From: Tubiluchus corallicola
Taxonomy: Eukaryota; Priapulida; Priapulimorpha; Priapulimorphida; Tubiluchidae
Direction of reading: 5' to 3'
NCBI GenBank assembly: GCA_030141605.1
Contig: JAQGDQ010002371.1
Coordinates: forward strand, 752,547 to 816,546
DNA length: 64,000 bases
The position numbers and the translations under genes are program-made. Positions 21,762 through 33,213 of the stretch are shown here, piece after piece. The notes beneath the pieces were generated by a model, which ran no database searches, was not told where the DNA came from, and was given only the letters and a program-made list of their open reading frames with translations. How positions within the stretch are numbered: the stretch's first letter is position 1; the number at the start of each line of letters is the position of its first letter.

Positions 21762-24700
21762 ATGGGGAAACATGGTATGAAAGCAAAAGCAAGGAAGCCA
21801 AAAAGACTGCACAGAAAAGGTGGGTATAATTACAGTAATTCATTCAGTTTCTTTAGTGCAGCATGATTATGGTTTAAACGAAAAACTTCTGATATGACTG
21901 TAAACTCATTAAAAAAAGAGAAGATTTAAGAGCTGTAACAGCCTTTAGGCATGGAAAGTTAATCATTTAGTCATCTGTCATCAGCTAGTCTAAGTCATTA
22001 GTCATTTTTATTTGATTTGTCAACCATTTCCAATACAATCCAAGTATAAAAAAGTATTTGTGGGAAAATGCAGTTTGTCTTGATTGATGATCTAGTCAGT
22101 ACTGCATTGTAACATACCCCGACACATCGTCTCCCTTCATTACATTGCATTTCAATACAGTATACTGCATTTAACTGCACTACACTACTCTACAGTGACT
22201 ACGCTACACCTCACTATGCTATTCTACGATAAACTGCAGTGCACTACACTACACTACACTACATTCTTTATGAATATGGCTTAAATGTATATGGTTTTTC
22301 ATGTGCTTTGGCACACTGTAAGCTGAAATCCAGGATTCAAAAAGTGAATCTACTCAACAATGTGTTTATGGCATAACTAGAGCCTAGCTCGCTGTCAAAG
22401 ATATCCTGTAAATTCTGAGTGACAAACCCAAACCAAGCTAATATCAACACACATTACTTTCATAAATGGCAAATGCCTGTCCACTCAACCACGAACCTGG
22501 TCATCTAATGTCATTTTGTATGCTACATAGGTTCACAGAGGCCTGATGAAGAAAGCAATGCAAGACAACACAAGAAAACAACCAAAAAGTCCAAACAGAA
22601 GTTTGGAGTGAATGCATTACTAGAAAAAGTTTGTACTGTTTTAATTTTGAAGTCTTTCTTAATTTGCAGCCATCCTGTTACTGGCCATCCATGCTTTTTA
22701 TTCATTTTAATTTTATGCGTGTTTCTGTCAAACGTTTTGAGTGCCCCTGTACATTGTTATAGTGGGCACCTTTACAGAAATGGTCAATTTTTTTAAGAGC
22801 GAAATGCATTTATTAGTCTTTCAACTGCTTGCAAAAAGGTACCATAGCTACACATTCTGGTGCAATAAACAAGTATTTGACTGCACAAATGCACGTGCGA
22901 GTTTAGCTATAAGCTGTAGATGACTGAAGCATAATGTCTCTAAGCCTGAATATACCTCTACGGAGAAGAGTGGTCTCCAAAAAATATACGTTTTGATAAG
23001 AAGTGCTAGTTCACTGAGGTGCTTCTAGTAGCAAGTCAGTGAAGTCACTTAATTATTATTAGTTCAGTAAATCTCAGTTTTCTCCTAGAGCACGAGAACT
23101 AATTTTGTCTTTTCTCTTGGATGTAATGTATTAATAAAAGACGACCTTAAAAATACTTAGCAGCAAATTTCTATTTGGTAATTAGTTGGTAAAGTAGTAA
23201 ATTTTGTTGCTTTACCTTTATCAATCCATATAGTTCATGTAAGTGTAAATAACATTGTTTATTAGTTTCAATTTCTAAAATTCATTTTCAATTTATGGTT
23301 CAAACAAAATTTTGAGATGTCTTCTGATTATTTTATTTTAGGCACGTGAATGTCTCGACAGATTTGACATTGAAGTGGCACAGAAATTTTGTCATAGAGC
23401 TTTGGAAATAGAACCTGACAATTTAAAAGTATTGGAAACTACATCAAGCCTTCTTTTAGAAACTGGAGATGTGGATGCCGCATTACAGGTAAAAGTGCTG
23501 TAATTAGCAAGACTTAGATTTATAAATTCTACAGCTTTGATGGATTAGACATTGTTGCATCAGAGATCACACATTTTGCTTTAATAAATAACTATAGTGT
23601 TGTAATACAGTGATCACTGTAGTGTATTCTCTTGCCAGACAAATTGCTTTTTGTGCTCATAATTATTGAATGTGGCCTTCCAATTGTTAGTACACTCATT
23701 CTTATCGTGTATTGTGCATAAAACTAGTCTACTACGTGCAGATACTTGGAATATACTTCACCAATTGTTTTTTAATACAGGTCTCCCAAATAAGGCACTG
23801 ATTAGTAATGAGAGAGGTGTTTTGATTTTATTATAGCATGAATACGGACAAATGTTTTTTTTGTTTGCACACTGAATTGTCACCAAATGCCTTTGCAATT
23901 AATCACGACTTTTTCAGAAAGAAACAATCTTGCTTTACTTGCAGTTTTTGAATATGCTTCTACAATCAGTGAAAAACATTTTCTAAAAGTACATTTGTGC
24001 CATTTTTAACAATATCTTTAACTTGTAAACTAGCTGATTGTGCTGTTTCCTTTACATAAAATTACCTTGTTCTTCTCATTAGTATTTAAATCGGGCAGTC
24101 AGTCTCTCACCCGATGAAGGCCATACAAAGTTTCTGTGTCTTGGGCAAGTTCTTAAAGGACAGGAAGCTGTTAAGTGCTATCAAAAAGCCATTGATATCA
24201 TGTTGTCTGAGAGGTCAGCTGATTCTGAAAATAAGGTATGGTACCTATTCTTAGCAGCAGTATTTGGGCACTCATCAGGCTAGTAACTTAGTAACTTAGC
24301 TTAGATCTGTGTCTTCAGAACTTCAGAATCAACTCTGTGTCTCTAGGTTGCAGTAAAGCAGACTACAGAGTTATTTTTTAGTTGCCCACTTGAGTAGTTA
24401 TTATTTACTTTGATTACATGTCATTGTTGTACATGTGTCTTAATTTTGAAATTGTTTTGTTTCCTTTTGCTTTTATTTGATATAAATTGCATTAATTTTG
24501 TATTTTTAATAGTTGCCATATGATTTGTTTTCTCCACTCTTATTCTCATTTTTCTAACAGCAATGTCTGCCTGCCCTGTATTTTTTTAAGTAGAGATATG
24601 ACCTTTGAAATTGTTATACGTTGTTATGACGTGATTTTCTTATAAAGGCAAATAAACATTTCTGATTTTTTACTCATAGACAATATTTCGCTCATAAGCC

Positions 24701-27700
24701 TCTTGCTAAATCATCTTGTGATTGTGATTGCCACTGCACTGAATCAAAAATGAGAAATCTAGTGGACTATTTGTGAAAGTCGTATAACAGCACAGGAAAG
24801 AGTGACAAAGCACTATTACTGTTAAGTAGCACTTGGGTAGTAAATAAATAGCTTTGTTTGGGTTTATATCATTTTTTAATTTAGCTATTTAAACACTACT
24901 TTTTCCAGACAGAAGCAGATGGTGCAATTGGCGTTGAGGATGTCTCCAGTTTCCCATCGTTAACTGAAATCTCTTCTGCATATTGTTCTGTTGCAGAAAT
25001 ATACATGACTGATTGTTGGTGAGCAAAATTTCTTTTGCCTTGGGGTCTTTACTTACAGATCTGATGAAGGAAGTATAACTCAAAATTGGTGTGATTATAA
25101 ACATTACCCTCCTGTAAAGCCTGTAATTCAATAATATAGGTTTCCTGTTTTTTTTGTAAAAAATGGCAAAAACCAAAATCCTATTCATTAGATATTGAAA
25201 CATGGGATTTTTAAATACTAGTTCTAGTTGTCTGCCAAATTTTAGCTAACTACATTTTTGCAAATGGTGTTGCTGAGCTGTATGATTATAATTTGAATAG
25301 AAAGAGCATTTGCACAACTTTGGTCTTATGAGTTTATGTATGTAACTTAGGAAAGTTGAAATTTTATGGAATACGAAATATTGTTTGTTTGCCCATTTTA
25401 TCCAGTCACCTTTTGAAGTTCATATTATGTCTTATCTTATCATTCTTGAAGGCTTCAATATCTGATTTACAGTTTTGAAGAAAATGCAGAGCATCTTTGT
25501 AAAGGTTATATAGAAAAAGCCATAGAAACTGATCCAGGCAATCCAGAAGCTCATCATTTAAAAGCAAGCTTTCTTACTACTATAGGTAACCGTGAGGTAA
25601 TATTTTTTAAACTTCATTATGAGACAAAAGTATAACATTTTGCTCTATTGATTTAGTTTTCACTATACACTACCTTAGTAATGAATAATGAACTGAGTAA
25701 AAAAATGCAAAAAGTCTGAATAAGAAAATTAGTCTTACATGTCGACGACATTATCACTTTTAATAATTGTCATACTTTGCTATTTACTGTCATGTAAATA
25801 TTATGTTTATTGATATTATCCTTACTTATTTATCTGCTGTTTTCCTGCTGTCAAACTGGTTAAAACACTAAAAAATGAACAAAAAGACCCAAAGACATTT
25901 TTCTTGCAATGGATTATTCGATTCCAAATAACACTAATATGTTAAAATTCAGTTTGTGCAGTTTGTTATGCTTTGAGGAATGCAGTTTTAACATCTTACT
26001 TCCATGTTAAGAAAAAACAGTGTGTTGTTTTTACGTACAAGAAGTTGATGTTTGAATACTTTTAGCAACATTTCTTTTCTAACTTCCCAGATAGAGGTTA
26101 TTTTTGCTTCAGTATTTAATGGATTACACAACAATAATTACCGAATCTCACAATTTACTTTTTTGGAGATTTATTGCTTGAAGAGAAATATATGAGCTTC
26201 TAATGTGTGTTTTTTACAGGAAGCCAAAGAATCTGCCGAGAAGGGTTTATCTCTCTGGCTTCCAAACCTCCAAGCTGTTCAGCAAGGGCATCTTGAAAGT
26301 GACTCCAAAGTCGACCTTGTTGAGGTATCAACTTTTGTTGACATTATTGGTCGTATTGTGGTATACACATTGACACCAGTGATGTAGTCAAGTCTTTCGG
26401 TACCAGTCCAAGTTGAGTTTCAAGTCCTTGGGGCTCAAGTCCAAGTCAAGTCTCAAATCACTGTGACCAGCATTCAACTCAAGTCTTGAGTCTTATTGCC
26501 CAAGTTATTGTGTCTGTGTCTGAGCTGGGTCCTAGGTTATGTTCATGTTGTCATGTACATCTTTAAATAGAGTTTCAAGATAAAATATTCTAAGGTTTAA
26601 TCAATTTTCAAACTCCTGATTAATAATAATAAATTGTTATTTTTGGTGTTATTTTGCTTATTACTGCACTAAATTTATTGAGTAATATTGATTATTGAAT
26701 TTTGCTTACAAATGGTTTTACATTTTAATAGCAATTTTGCAGTGGTGTTATAGTGAGTATTTATAACATAAAAATTATATTATAATCAGTAGTACTAATT
26801 ACAATGTACAGGCAGTTAGTCAAGTTTCTTATTACATTTAAGAAACACTATGTCAATTAGGTTCTTATCTGACAAGCTTAGCTCTGTGGTCTTACTAACA
26901 AGCCACTCTGACTGAAGACTCGCACATGTAACAGATATCCTAGTAGCTGGGTATCTATACACTGATTAGCCAGTTTAAAAAGCCTGGCACTAAAAAAACT
27001 GACGTAATGTTTCTGATGTTGTGTCAAGTGTACATTTAATGTTGTAATAACAGGAAAGTTTTTAACTGAGCGTAGATGTGACCACAACGGTGACCCTAGA
27101 GAGTTCAAGAACTCCACTTAGGTATAAAATATAAACATGACAATAGGCAACAAACACTGTTCGAGTGCCAGAATTGAAATGCTTTGTTAAAGGAAGACAG
27201 GATGATTTTTCATATACTACCACATTTTCAAGTCCGATAAAAAATATACATTTTAACACAATTAGTGCTGCAAAAGCATTTCTGTTAATTAAATAATAGA
27301 TTAAAAACTTAGTTAATGGCGTGCGAGCACAACTATTGATGACATCACAAACTAACATCATTTTCAACAGCAAAAAATATTCCACGAGCACGTTGCACGT
27401 GTTTGCAAAAGCGAAAACTGAGGCACAGTACTCCACTCAGTTAAAATCTCTTCGAACAATGTAACTACAAGTAAAGGCTTTGTACCTTGTCCTATTTGAG
27501 GCTCCCTAGACTACCAATTTGTTAACCTCGGTGATTTAACACTTTTTCAGCAAAAAATTTGGCCCTTTAATAAAAAAGTAACTCGTTATCCTAATAAAAA
27601 ACAATTTGTTAAAACTAAATAGGTTTAAAAATGTTTGATTACTTAAAAATTATAAATTTTTATTGTTTGATGTATAATTTTTAGCAGCTGCAGCATGATC

Positions 27701-28918
27701 TTTGCTGGAAATTTTATGAAAATTATGAAGTGTTAAAGCATTTGGTAAACAGTAGGCCGGGGCTAAGAAGTGCAGGGCCAAATTAGAAAATTATTAGTGG
27801 AGCTGTTTGCCCCACTAATGATGCAGAACAATATAAACAGTTTGGACATATTTAACAAAACAAACTATATTCCAAGCGTTATGTTATATAACCTCATTAA
27901 CAGCACTGTTTATGTTTTGAGTGTTTGAATATCATCATCAAATTAGCAAAATTAAAATCCAATGACAATCTAACTAATGCATATAGGGTTTTTACCATTT
28001 ACTTTTTTAAAAGGTAAATTGCAAGAATAAACTGAAATTATAAAACAAATGAACAAACAATCAGCAAAAAACATTGTAATATAGGTGATATGTGAGGAAA
28101 GACTGAATAGTTTCACTCCTTCACAGTATCAAGAAACTTCATGCACATTGGACACTCATTAATTCATCATAGCATCCTCCACTCGGGCGTGTGCACAGGG
28201 CCCCCTTTTGGCGCAGAGCCCATTTTGAACAAATGTGTCTATTTGACTTAAAACCAGTCTTGATAAACAGTTATTCAAAGTGGTTACTTCTAATAAAAAA
28301 GATTATTGCTAACGTGAATGGATCTAACAAATGCATTTTAGTTTTACACAACCTTGTTTAGTGACTGCAGAACTTCAATGAATCTGAAAGTTTTAATCAC
28401 ATGTTATGTTATTGCCATCTCTTATAGAAAACTATTGCTTTAATGCCATTTTGATAAAACTACTGTAATAAAATTTGTTAATATTTAGGTTTGTTCACTC
28501 AGCATTCAGAGCAGGATAGCAATATCTCAGCTACTCATTGAACTAGAAGAATATGATGTAAGTTTTTTCTGAAATGCTTTTATCTACATGCCTAATTATG
28601 ATATAAGTAAAACAAAGTTTTCTTTATTGTAAATAAAAACAATGTAATTAACTAAGCTTTTTAATTTCAGAAAGCAAATGAAGTCTTAGATCTTCTTGTT
28701 GATGAAGATGATGAAATTGCAATCGTAAGTTTTGATTTTAATTTTCTTGTTCGTAGATTGGACCAGTTACTTTTGTTTGTCATTTAGATTATCACAACTT
28801 TTTAAAAGAAATATGCATTTTTTCTGTGCAGGTTTGGTATTTACTGGGTTGGCTGAATTACTTGAAAGGTTCTGACTATTATGGAAATGCAAAATTTTAT
28901 TTAAATAAGGCAAAAAAG
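21762..28918 (+). CDS. ACL4: TPR protein, probable assembly chaperone of ribosomal protein L4 (ACL4-like), 10 exons found
   Basis: In yeast, Acl4 captures newly made L4 and delivers it to pre-60S particles; I assign this homologue by its pattern. Exons: 21762-21819, 22531-22628, 23342-23488, 24083-24235, 24909-25018, 25473-25596, 26220-26324, 28489-28557, 28671-28724, 28832-28918, all in phase (335 codons). The N-terminus is very basic (MGKHGMKAKARKPKRLHRKG, then KKTTKKSKQK), possibly a nuclear or nucleolar signal. TPR helices follow: CLDRFDIEVAQKFCHRALEI, then LLLETGDVDAALQYLNRAV. Family hallmarks are GHTKFLCLGQVLKGQEAVKC and AYCSVAEIYMTDC...ENAEHLC, then KAIETDPGNPEAHHLKAS and WYLLGWLNYLKG near the C-terminus. 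The ATG follows an intron-type acceptor by six bases. The exon 2 donor (GTTTGT) is weak. The terminal exon is unresolved; see 30108-30143. Confidence 0.9.
22130..22265. repeat. Degenerate CTACA/CACTA low-complexity tract
   Basis: A run of imperfect 5-bp units (cactacactacactacac, with tgcactac, ctctaca and cgctaca variants) in intron 1 of the ACL4-like gene. It is the decayed edge of a pentanucleotide repeat. Confidence 0.85.
26390..26515. repeat. Degenerate (CAAGTC)n hexamer minisatellite
   Basis: About 125 bp dominated by caagtc, gagtc and aagtcaagtct variants on the plus strand, starting about 65 bp after the end of coding exon 7 in the 2.2-kb intron 7 (26325-28488). Similar CAAGTC-rich tracts occur in several animal genomes (general recollection). 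Confidence 0.8.
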
Positions 28919-28941
28919 GTAAGTAACACATTGTTAATGTT

Positions 28942-29010
28942 ATGCTGGCACATTACATAGTGTAGCATGTAAATTTTATGCTGGCAGATTACATAGTGTA
29001 GCAATCATAG
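28942..29010. repeat. Imperfect 37-bp tandem duplication
   Basis: ttatgctggcacattacata-gtgtagca is followed directly by ttatgctggcagattacata-gtgtagca, differing at one base in the core. It lies just after the last confident exon of the ACL4-like gene. Confidence 0.85.
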
Positions 29011-30107
29011 CAGTTATATAAGAGCATGCAATGTTATATAACTGCATAAACTAGTGATCTTGAAACTTTGAAACTGGTCCAAATGTCAGTGGAAATGTCA
29101 GCAAAATATTGTAAAAATTTTTTAACAACTTTATCATTTGCCTCCACCTTTTACTGGTATACCTATGTGTGTCATGTAATTTGTTGGAAATATGAAAAGC
29201 CATGGTTTTACTTTTTTGGTTTATTCCCTAATGTATGGAAAAATTGAGTAGTCTGCCAGCAAAAATGGGATGATAATAACAATTTTTGCTGGACAGTAAA
29301 GGTTGTAAAACAGTTGGTTTGGTGTCAGCATACTTACCAGTCACTCTTCATGATCAGATTTTTAATATCAGTATATCATTTTCCTAAAATTAATGTGCAC
29401 AGCTAGGAGTCACTCAACATTGGAAACAGTTTGAGAAACTTACAGCATGTTTTATCTTTTCTTTGTACATTATTGTGGGCATTTTCTTTGAAATTTGTGT
29501 GATTTCATTATCAAAACTATGATTTTAACTGTCAAATTTTTCTTAAACTGTTGTTGACCTTTGGCACAAGGTGATTTGCAGGCAAAACTACAGACAAATG
29601 TGTTACAAAGAAACATCTCCTCATTTTTTCAACTTCATTTATGTACAAGATAACAGTCAGAAATAAAAGGATCATTCAAAATAGGTGACATGTGAAAAGC
29701 TGTTTACAAACATTTTTAACAGACAATTTGTAACAGATGCATTATGGGATTCCCCACTATTCAGTTAGCTCATGTCGAGTAAAAATAAATAACTACATGC
29801 ATGCAATACTTTGCATGTCCTGACTTTCTAGCTTATTCATATATATTTTAGTAAAGTTAAAGGAAGTTACTTGAAAATGATACATTGTGAAGCGTCACAG
29901 CCTGCTAATGCCCTATATGAGTGGCTCATTTAGAATAAGTAAGGTGCCATTTCTGTAGAAAAATGGAAACATAGTCCCACAAATGGGAAAAATTGAGCAG
30001 TATAATAATGCAAGGCAGTTATCATTATGCAAGACAACTGTCATATTCATATGACTATATGCTTTGCTGAAACAAACATTGTAAAATAGACAATTAAATA
30101 ATTTTAG

Positions 30108-30143
30108 CTTGTGAAGATCATCAACTGCCTTAACATTGTTTGA
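30108..30143 (+). CDS. Candidate terminal exon of the ACL4-like gene (uncertain)
   Basis: The exon ending at 28918 (KAKK) is phase 0. The acceptor ttaaataattttag at 30094-30107 would add LVKIINCLNIV and a TGA stop. Competing in-phase choices are an exon at about 29582 (acceptor tgatttgcag; AKLQTNVLQRN..., stop after 23 codons) and a tiny one at about 29765 (acceptor ctattcag; LAHVE then TAA with AATAAA nearby). None closely matches the usual acidic ACL4 C-terminus, so the true end may differ or lie farther away. Confidence 0.3.
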   Translation, partial: LVKIINCLNIV

Positions 30144-30618
30144 CCAATGTTAGCAAAAATGGTAGTATTAAAAACTCATATACAGCAACAAGTAAAAGCA
30201 TTGCCATATTGGCTACATACCTCGTTAGGATCATGCTTGTTTTATTAGGCCACAAGTCGATAAACATTTATATGTTCATTTACAAGTACATTAAATGCAC
30301 TTGAGTGGTTCACTTTAAACCTCAAATGTAACACCAGTTCATGTTCTTGTCTACTGTGTTACCTGTCAATTATTTTGCCCATTATGGTATCTGTTATGGA
30401 AGTTTTAAAAGACTCCACATCTTATCTATTATTATAAGAAATTTTTGAACATTCATTGCTTCATAAGCGTGATAACACTTTCTGCACCACATTACCTGTC
30501 TATAAAATAACAGAACACTACTCACAATACAACAGTATTATTTACAAACAAATTTACACTTTGTCTTTTATAAAAAGACACTAACTTCACAATAATACCA
30601 AACAGTCTAAATGCAGCA

Positions 30619-33213
30619 TTATACCGAGGTGACAATTGCTGTTGTTTCCGAGTTATCTAAGTGCTTCTTTGTTTCACTAGAGTGGATGGGTGGTGGTGGT
30701 GGGGGAGGAACAACAGACATAAAATCTCTTTCTTTTTTACTAACTGTCCTGCTTTTTAGCACGCACACATAAGCACACAGAATGATTACTAAAACGGCAC
30801 ACATTCCCAATGAACTTGCTAGTATTATGATGATTAAGAAATGCTCATTTTCTATTCCTGTGCACACAGAAGCACTGTGATCACTGTTCTTTTTATCACT
30901 ATTGGGAGTGTCTGTTTCAAAATGCTTGTTGTCATAGAAACCATTGTTCATTGAACTAGTGCACACAAATGACGACGGCTGTAAGCACATAATACACTTA
31001 TTCATTAAATATGGCGGTCCATAACACGTGATACTGTTTAGTTCATCTATATCAGCAAGGCTGCTGCGCGATTTATTTTTCCACAACTCTAACCATTCAC
31101 GCAACCATTTTATTTGACAGTCACAAATCCAAGGGTTCTTATTTATCCTTAAAGTCTTGATGCCAAGTGCATGTGTTTTTGTCAGCACATCTGTGTCCAT
31201 GCGCATAATCCGATTATGGCTGAGATCTAACCAGCTCAACATCTGCAGTTTTTTAAACAGCTGACCTTTAATAGTAGAAATATTGTTATAGCCAAGATCG
31301 AGCTGTTGTAATGTTGGAATGTCATTAAATGCACTGTCTGCTATATCTGTTATTGTGTTATTTGCTAGCGATAAATGTCTGAAAGACTTCATGATCTGAA
31401 AACTACCATTTTCAATAACTTTTATCTGGTTGTGACTGATATTTATCACAATAACTTCGCTCAAGTTATAAAAACTATTCACTTGTATGTCGCTAATGTT
31501 GTTGTGAGATAAATCAAGGCTCTGTAAACTAGATAAATTCGAAAAAGTCCATGCTTGAATCTTTTCTATGCGGTTGAAAGATAAATTAATAGCTGTTATA
31601 GAACTAGTAAATGGTCCACCTTGAAATGCCATTGGGTCAACAGTGCTGATATTGTTTCCTTCGAGGTGAATGTTCAGCAAACTCTTCATATTACAGAAAG
31701 AGTTATCTGGCAATCGGTATACGTTGTTGTTTTCCATCTGAAGGCTTTGCAAAGCGGTCATATTTATAAAAGCTTCTTTTGGGAAAATACTAATGTGATT
31801 ATTTCTAAGTACAAGGTGCTGAAGACTCTTTTCAACCCCAAGGAAGGCTTTTGAGCTGATGTGATCGATTTTATTATTGCCTAAAGTGAGTATCCTTAGT
31901 GAACGGAGAGTAAAAAATGATTCGTCTGGTATCCATCGTATCTGATTATCTTGTAGAGATAAGCTCCATAAATTAGTAAATCCATAGAGTGCTGATACTG
32001 GAATTTCTGTCAGCAAGTTTCCTTCCAAGTTAAGCGTTCCTGGGTTTTCTTTAAATTCCTCTAAGCTATTGGGTGGAATGTTGATATTTTGTATTTCATT
32101 GTTACCTAAATTAAGCACATGCAGTGATCTTAAGTTAGCTATTACTGTATACGGAAATTGACTAATACGGTTACGTGAGAGATGTAGATAGACGAGGCTG
32201 TCTTCCAGCCCATTTAGTGCCCCATCAGATATGTTACTGATTTCATTAGCATCCAAGTTTAGGTTCATTAGATTGGGAAGATTGCGAAAACTGTCATTAG
32301 GTATGGATGTTATTTCGTTCGCCCCCAGTACTAAATACTGCAGTTGGTACATATTGAGTGCTTCTTTTGGTATCTCTTTTAACTTGTTACTGTGCAGATA
32401 TAGCAATGTAACATTATCTAGACCGGAAAAGCCATGCTCTTCTATTGTGGTTACCTGATTATAAGCAATGTTGAGATGCTCTAATTCAATGAGGCTGCTA
32501 AATGCTTGGTTTTGGATGGTTGTAATGTAATTATGAGATAACTTGAGTATAGCAAGTCTGTCTAAATGGCAAAATGCATTCGAAGTGATGTTCATTAGGT
32601 TATTGTTCCGTAAATCTAACTCTTGCAGTGCATCTAACCCTTTAAAGGCATTGTGAGCTATGCTGTTTATGGAATTTGAATTTAATTTGAGCTGTGTCAT
32701 TGACGGCAAAGAACTAAATGCATAATTGTGGAGCTTCGTGATCATGTTGTAACCAAGGTCTAGTTTTTTCAGATTGTGCAAACCTTCGAATACTGCAGAT
32801 GGAACTTGCGCCATGTTGTTTTCTTTCAGTATCAGCTCTAATAAATAGTCTCTAGATTCTAAAAATGCTTCTGCTGCAATCGTTTCCAAGTTGTTATTTA
32901 CAATGTGAAGCTCCTTTATTTTGAGGTGGGAAAGTGTTGGCTGAGGAATAGTGCTGATTTGATTGTACTCTATCACTAGTTTGGTGATGAAATTATCTTT
33001 GTTTACACTTTGCAGTGCTTCGTCGATGCTTTCCAAATTGCTGTTTTCACAGTGGATGTTAAGTGGATTGGTGCTGGTGCACCAACAAACACTCGTCTTC
33101 CTTGTCTCCAGAGGACACAGTTGTGTAGATACCTGGTTTATTAAAGAACAACCAACGTATGCATGAAGAAGTTGATAAAACAGCCATAGCAATTTTTCCT
33201 GCTTCCCAGCCAT
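30619..33213 (-). CDS. Leucine-rich-repeat single-pass transmembrane receptor, 864 aa, single coding exon
   Basis: Predicted cell-surface recognition or adhesion protein. Signal peptide MAGKQEKLLWLFYQLLHAYV; LRRNT-like cysteines at 33, 43, 45, 55; about 25 typical 24-residue LRRs at 74-692 (such as LQSLDLSHNNISDIQVNSFY); LRRCT from 693 (NPWICDCQIKWLREWLELW, with C730, C740, C743, C751); a stalk; one membrane helix at about 792-819; a 45-residue cytosolic tail with PPPPPPP at 836-842 and the C-terminus TAIVTSV, a class I PDZ-binding form. Many NxS/T sequons. There is no Ig, TIR, kinase or seven-helix domain, so it is not a Toll, Trk or LGR; chaoptin- or LRTM-like receptors are the nearest shape. 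The frame is open to an ATG at 33255, but TTTTTGTTGGTTTTTGCAG-ACA-ATG at 33213 is a textbook acceptor, so I start at 33213. Converges with the ACL4-like gene. Confidence 0.94.
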   Translation of the reverse strand: MAGKQEKLLWLFYQLLHAYVGCSLINQVSTQLCPLETRKTSVCWCTSTNPLNIHCENSNLESIDEALQSVNKDNFITKLVIEYNQISTIPQPTLSHLKIKELHIVNNNLETIAAEAFLESRDYLLELILKENNMAQVPSAVFEGLHNLKKLDLGYNMITKLHNYAFSSLPSMTQLKLNSNSINSIAHNAFKGLDALQELDLRNNNLMNITSNAFCHLDRLAILKLSHNYITTIQNQAFSSLIELEHLNIAYNQVTTIEEHGFSGLDNVTLLYLHSNKLKEIPKEALNMYQLQYLVLGANEITSIPNDSFRNLPNLMNLNLDANEISNISDGALNGLEDSLVYLHLSRNRISQFPYTVIANLRSLHVLNLGNNEIQNINIPPNSLEEFKENPGTLNLEGNLLTEIPVSALYGFTNLWSLSLQDNQIRWIPDESFFTLRSLRILTLGNNKIDHISSKAFLGVEKSLQHLVLRNNHISIFPKEAFINMTALQSLQMENNNVYRLPDNSFCNMKSLLNIHLEGNNISTVDPMAFQGGPFTSSITAINLSFNRIEKIQAWTFSNLSSLQSLDLSHNNISDIQVNSFYNLSEVIVINISHNQIKVIENGSFQIMKSFRHLSLANNTITDIADSAFNDIPTLQQLDLGYNNISTIKGQLFKKLQMLSWLDLSHNRIMRMDTDVLTKTHALGIKTLRINKNPWICDCQIKWLREWLELWKNKSRSSLADIDELNSITCYGPPYLMNKCIMCLQPSSFVCTSSMNNGFYDNKHFETDTPNSDKKNSDHSASVCTGIENEHFLIIIILASSLGMCAVLVIILCAYVCVLKSRTVSKKERDFMSVVPPPPPPPIHSSETKKHLDNSETTAIVTSV

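Larger units (their letters stand above)
28919..30618. other. 3' region between convergent ACL4-like and LRR genes
   Basis: Tail-to-tail interval of 1.7 kb. It contains the possible ACL4 terminal exon(s) and both 3' UTRs. No other coding signal is seen. From the candidate ACL4 stop at 30143 to the LRR stop at 30619 is only 476 bp, so the two transcripts may overlap antisense at their 3' ends. Confidence 0.5.

Noticed and set aside
27062-27436. 124-codon minus-strand frame in intron 7 of the ACL4-like gene, with MEYCASVF and, in the next frame, SFFSARLF
   Set aside because: Considered as a LINE remnant because of loose likeness to LEYCSSVW and SFFxR motifs, but the surrounding order of motifs does not fit.
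28180-28225. GC-richer string with cagggcccccttttggcgca, considered as a transposon end
   Set aside because: Resembles some MITE termini but has no partner end or target duplication that I could find in the intron.
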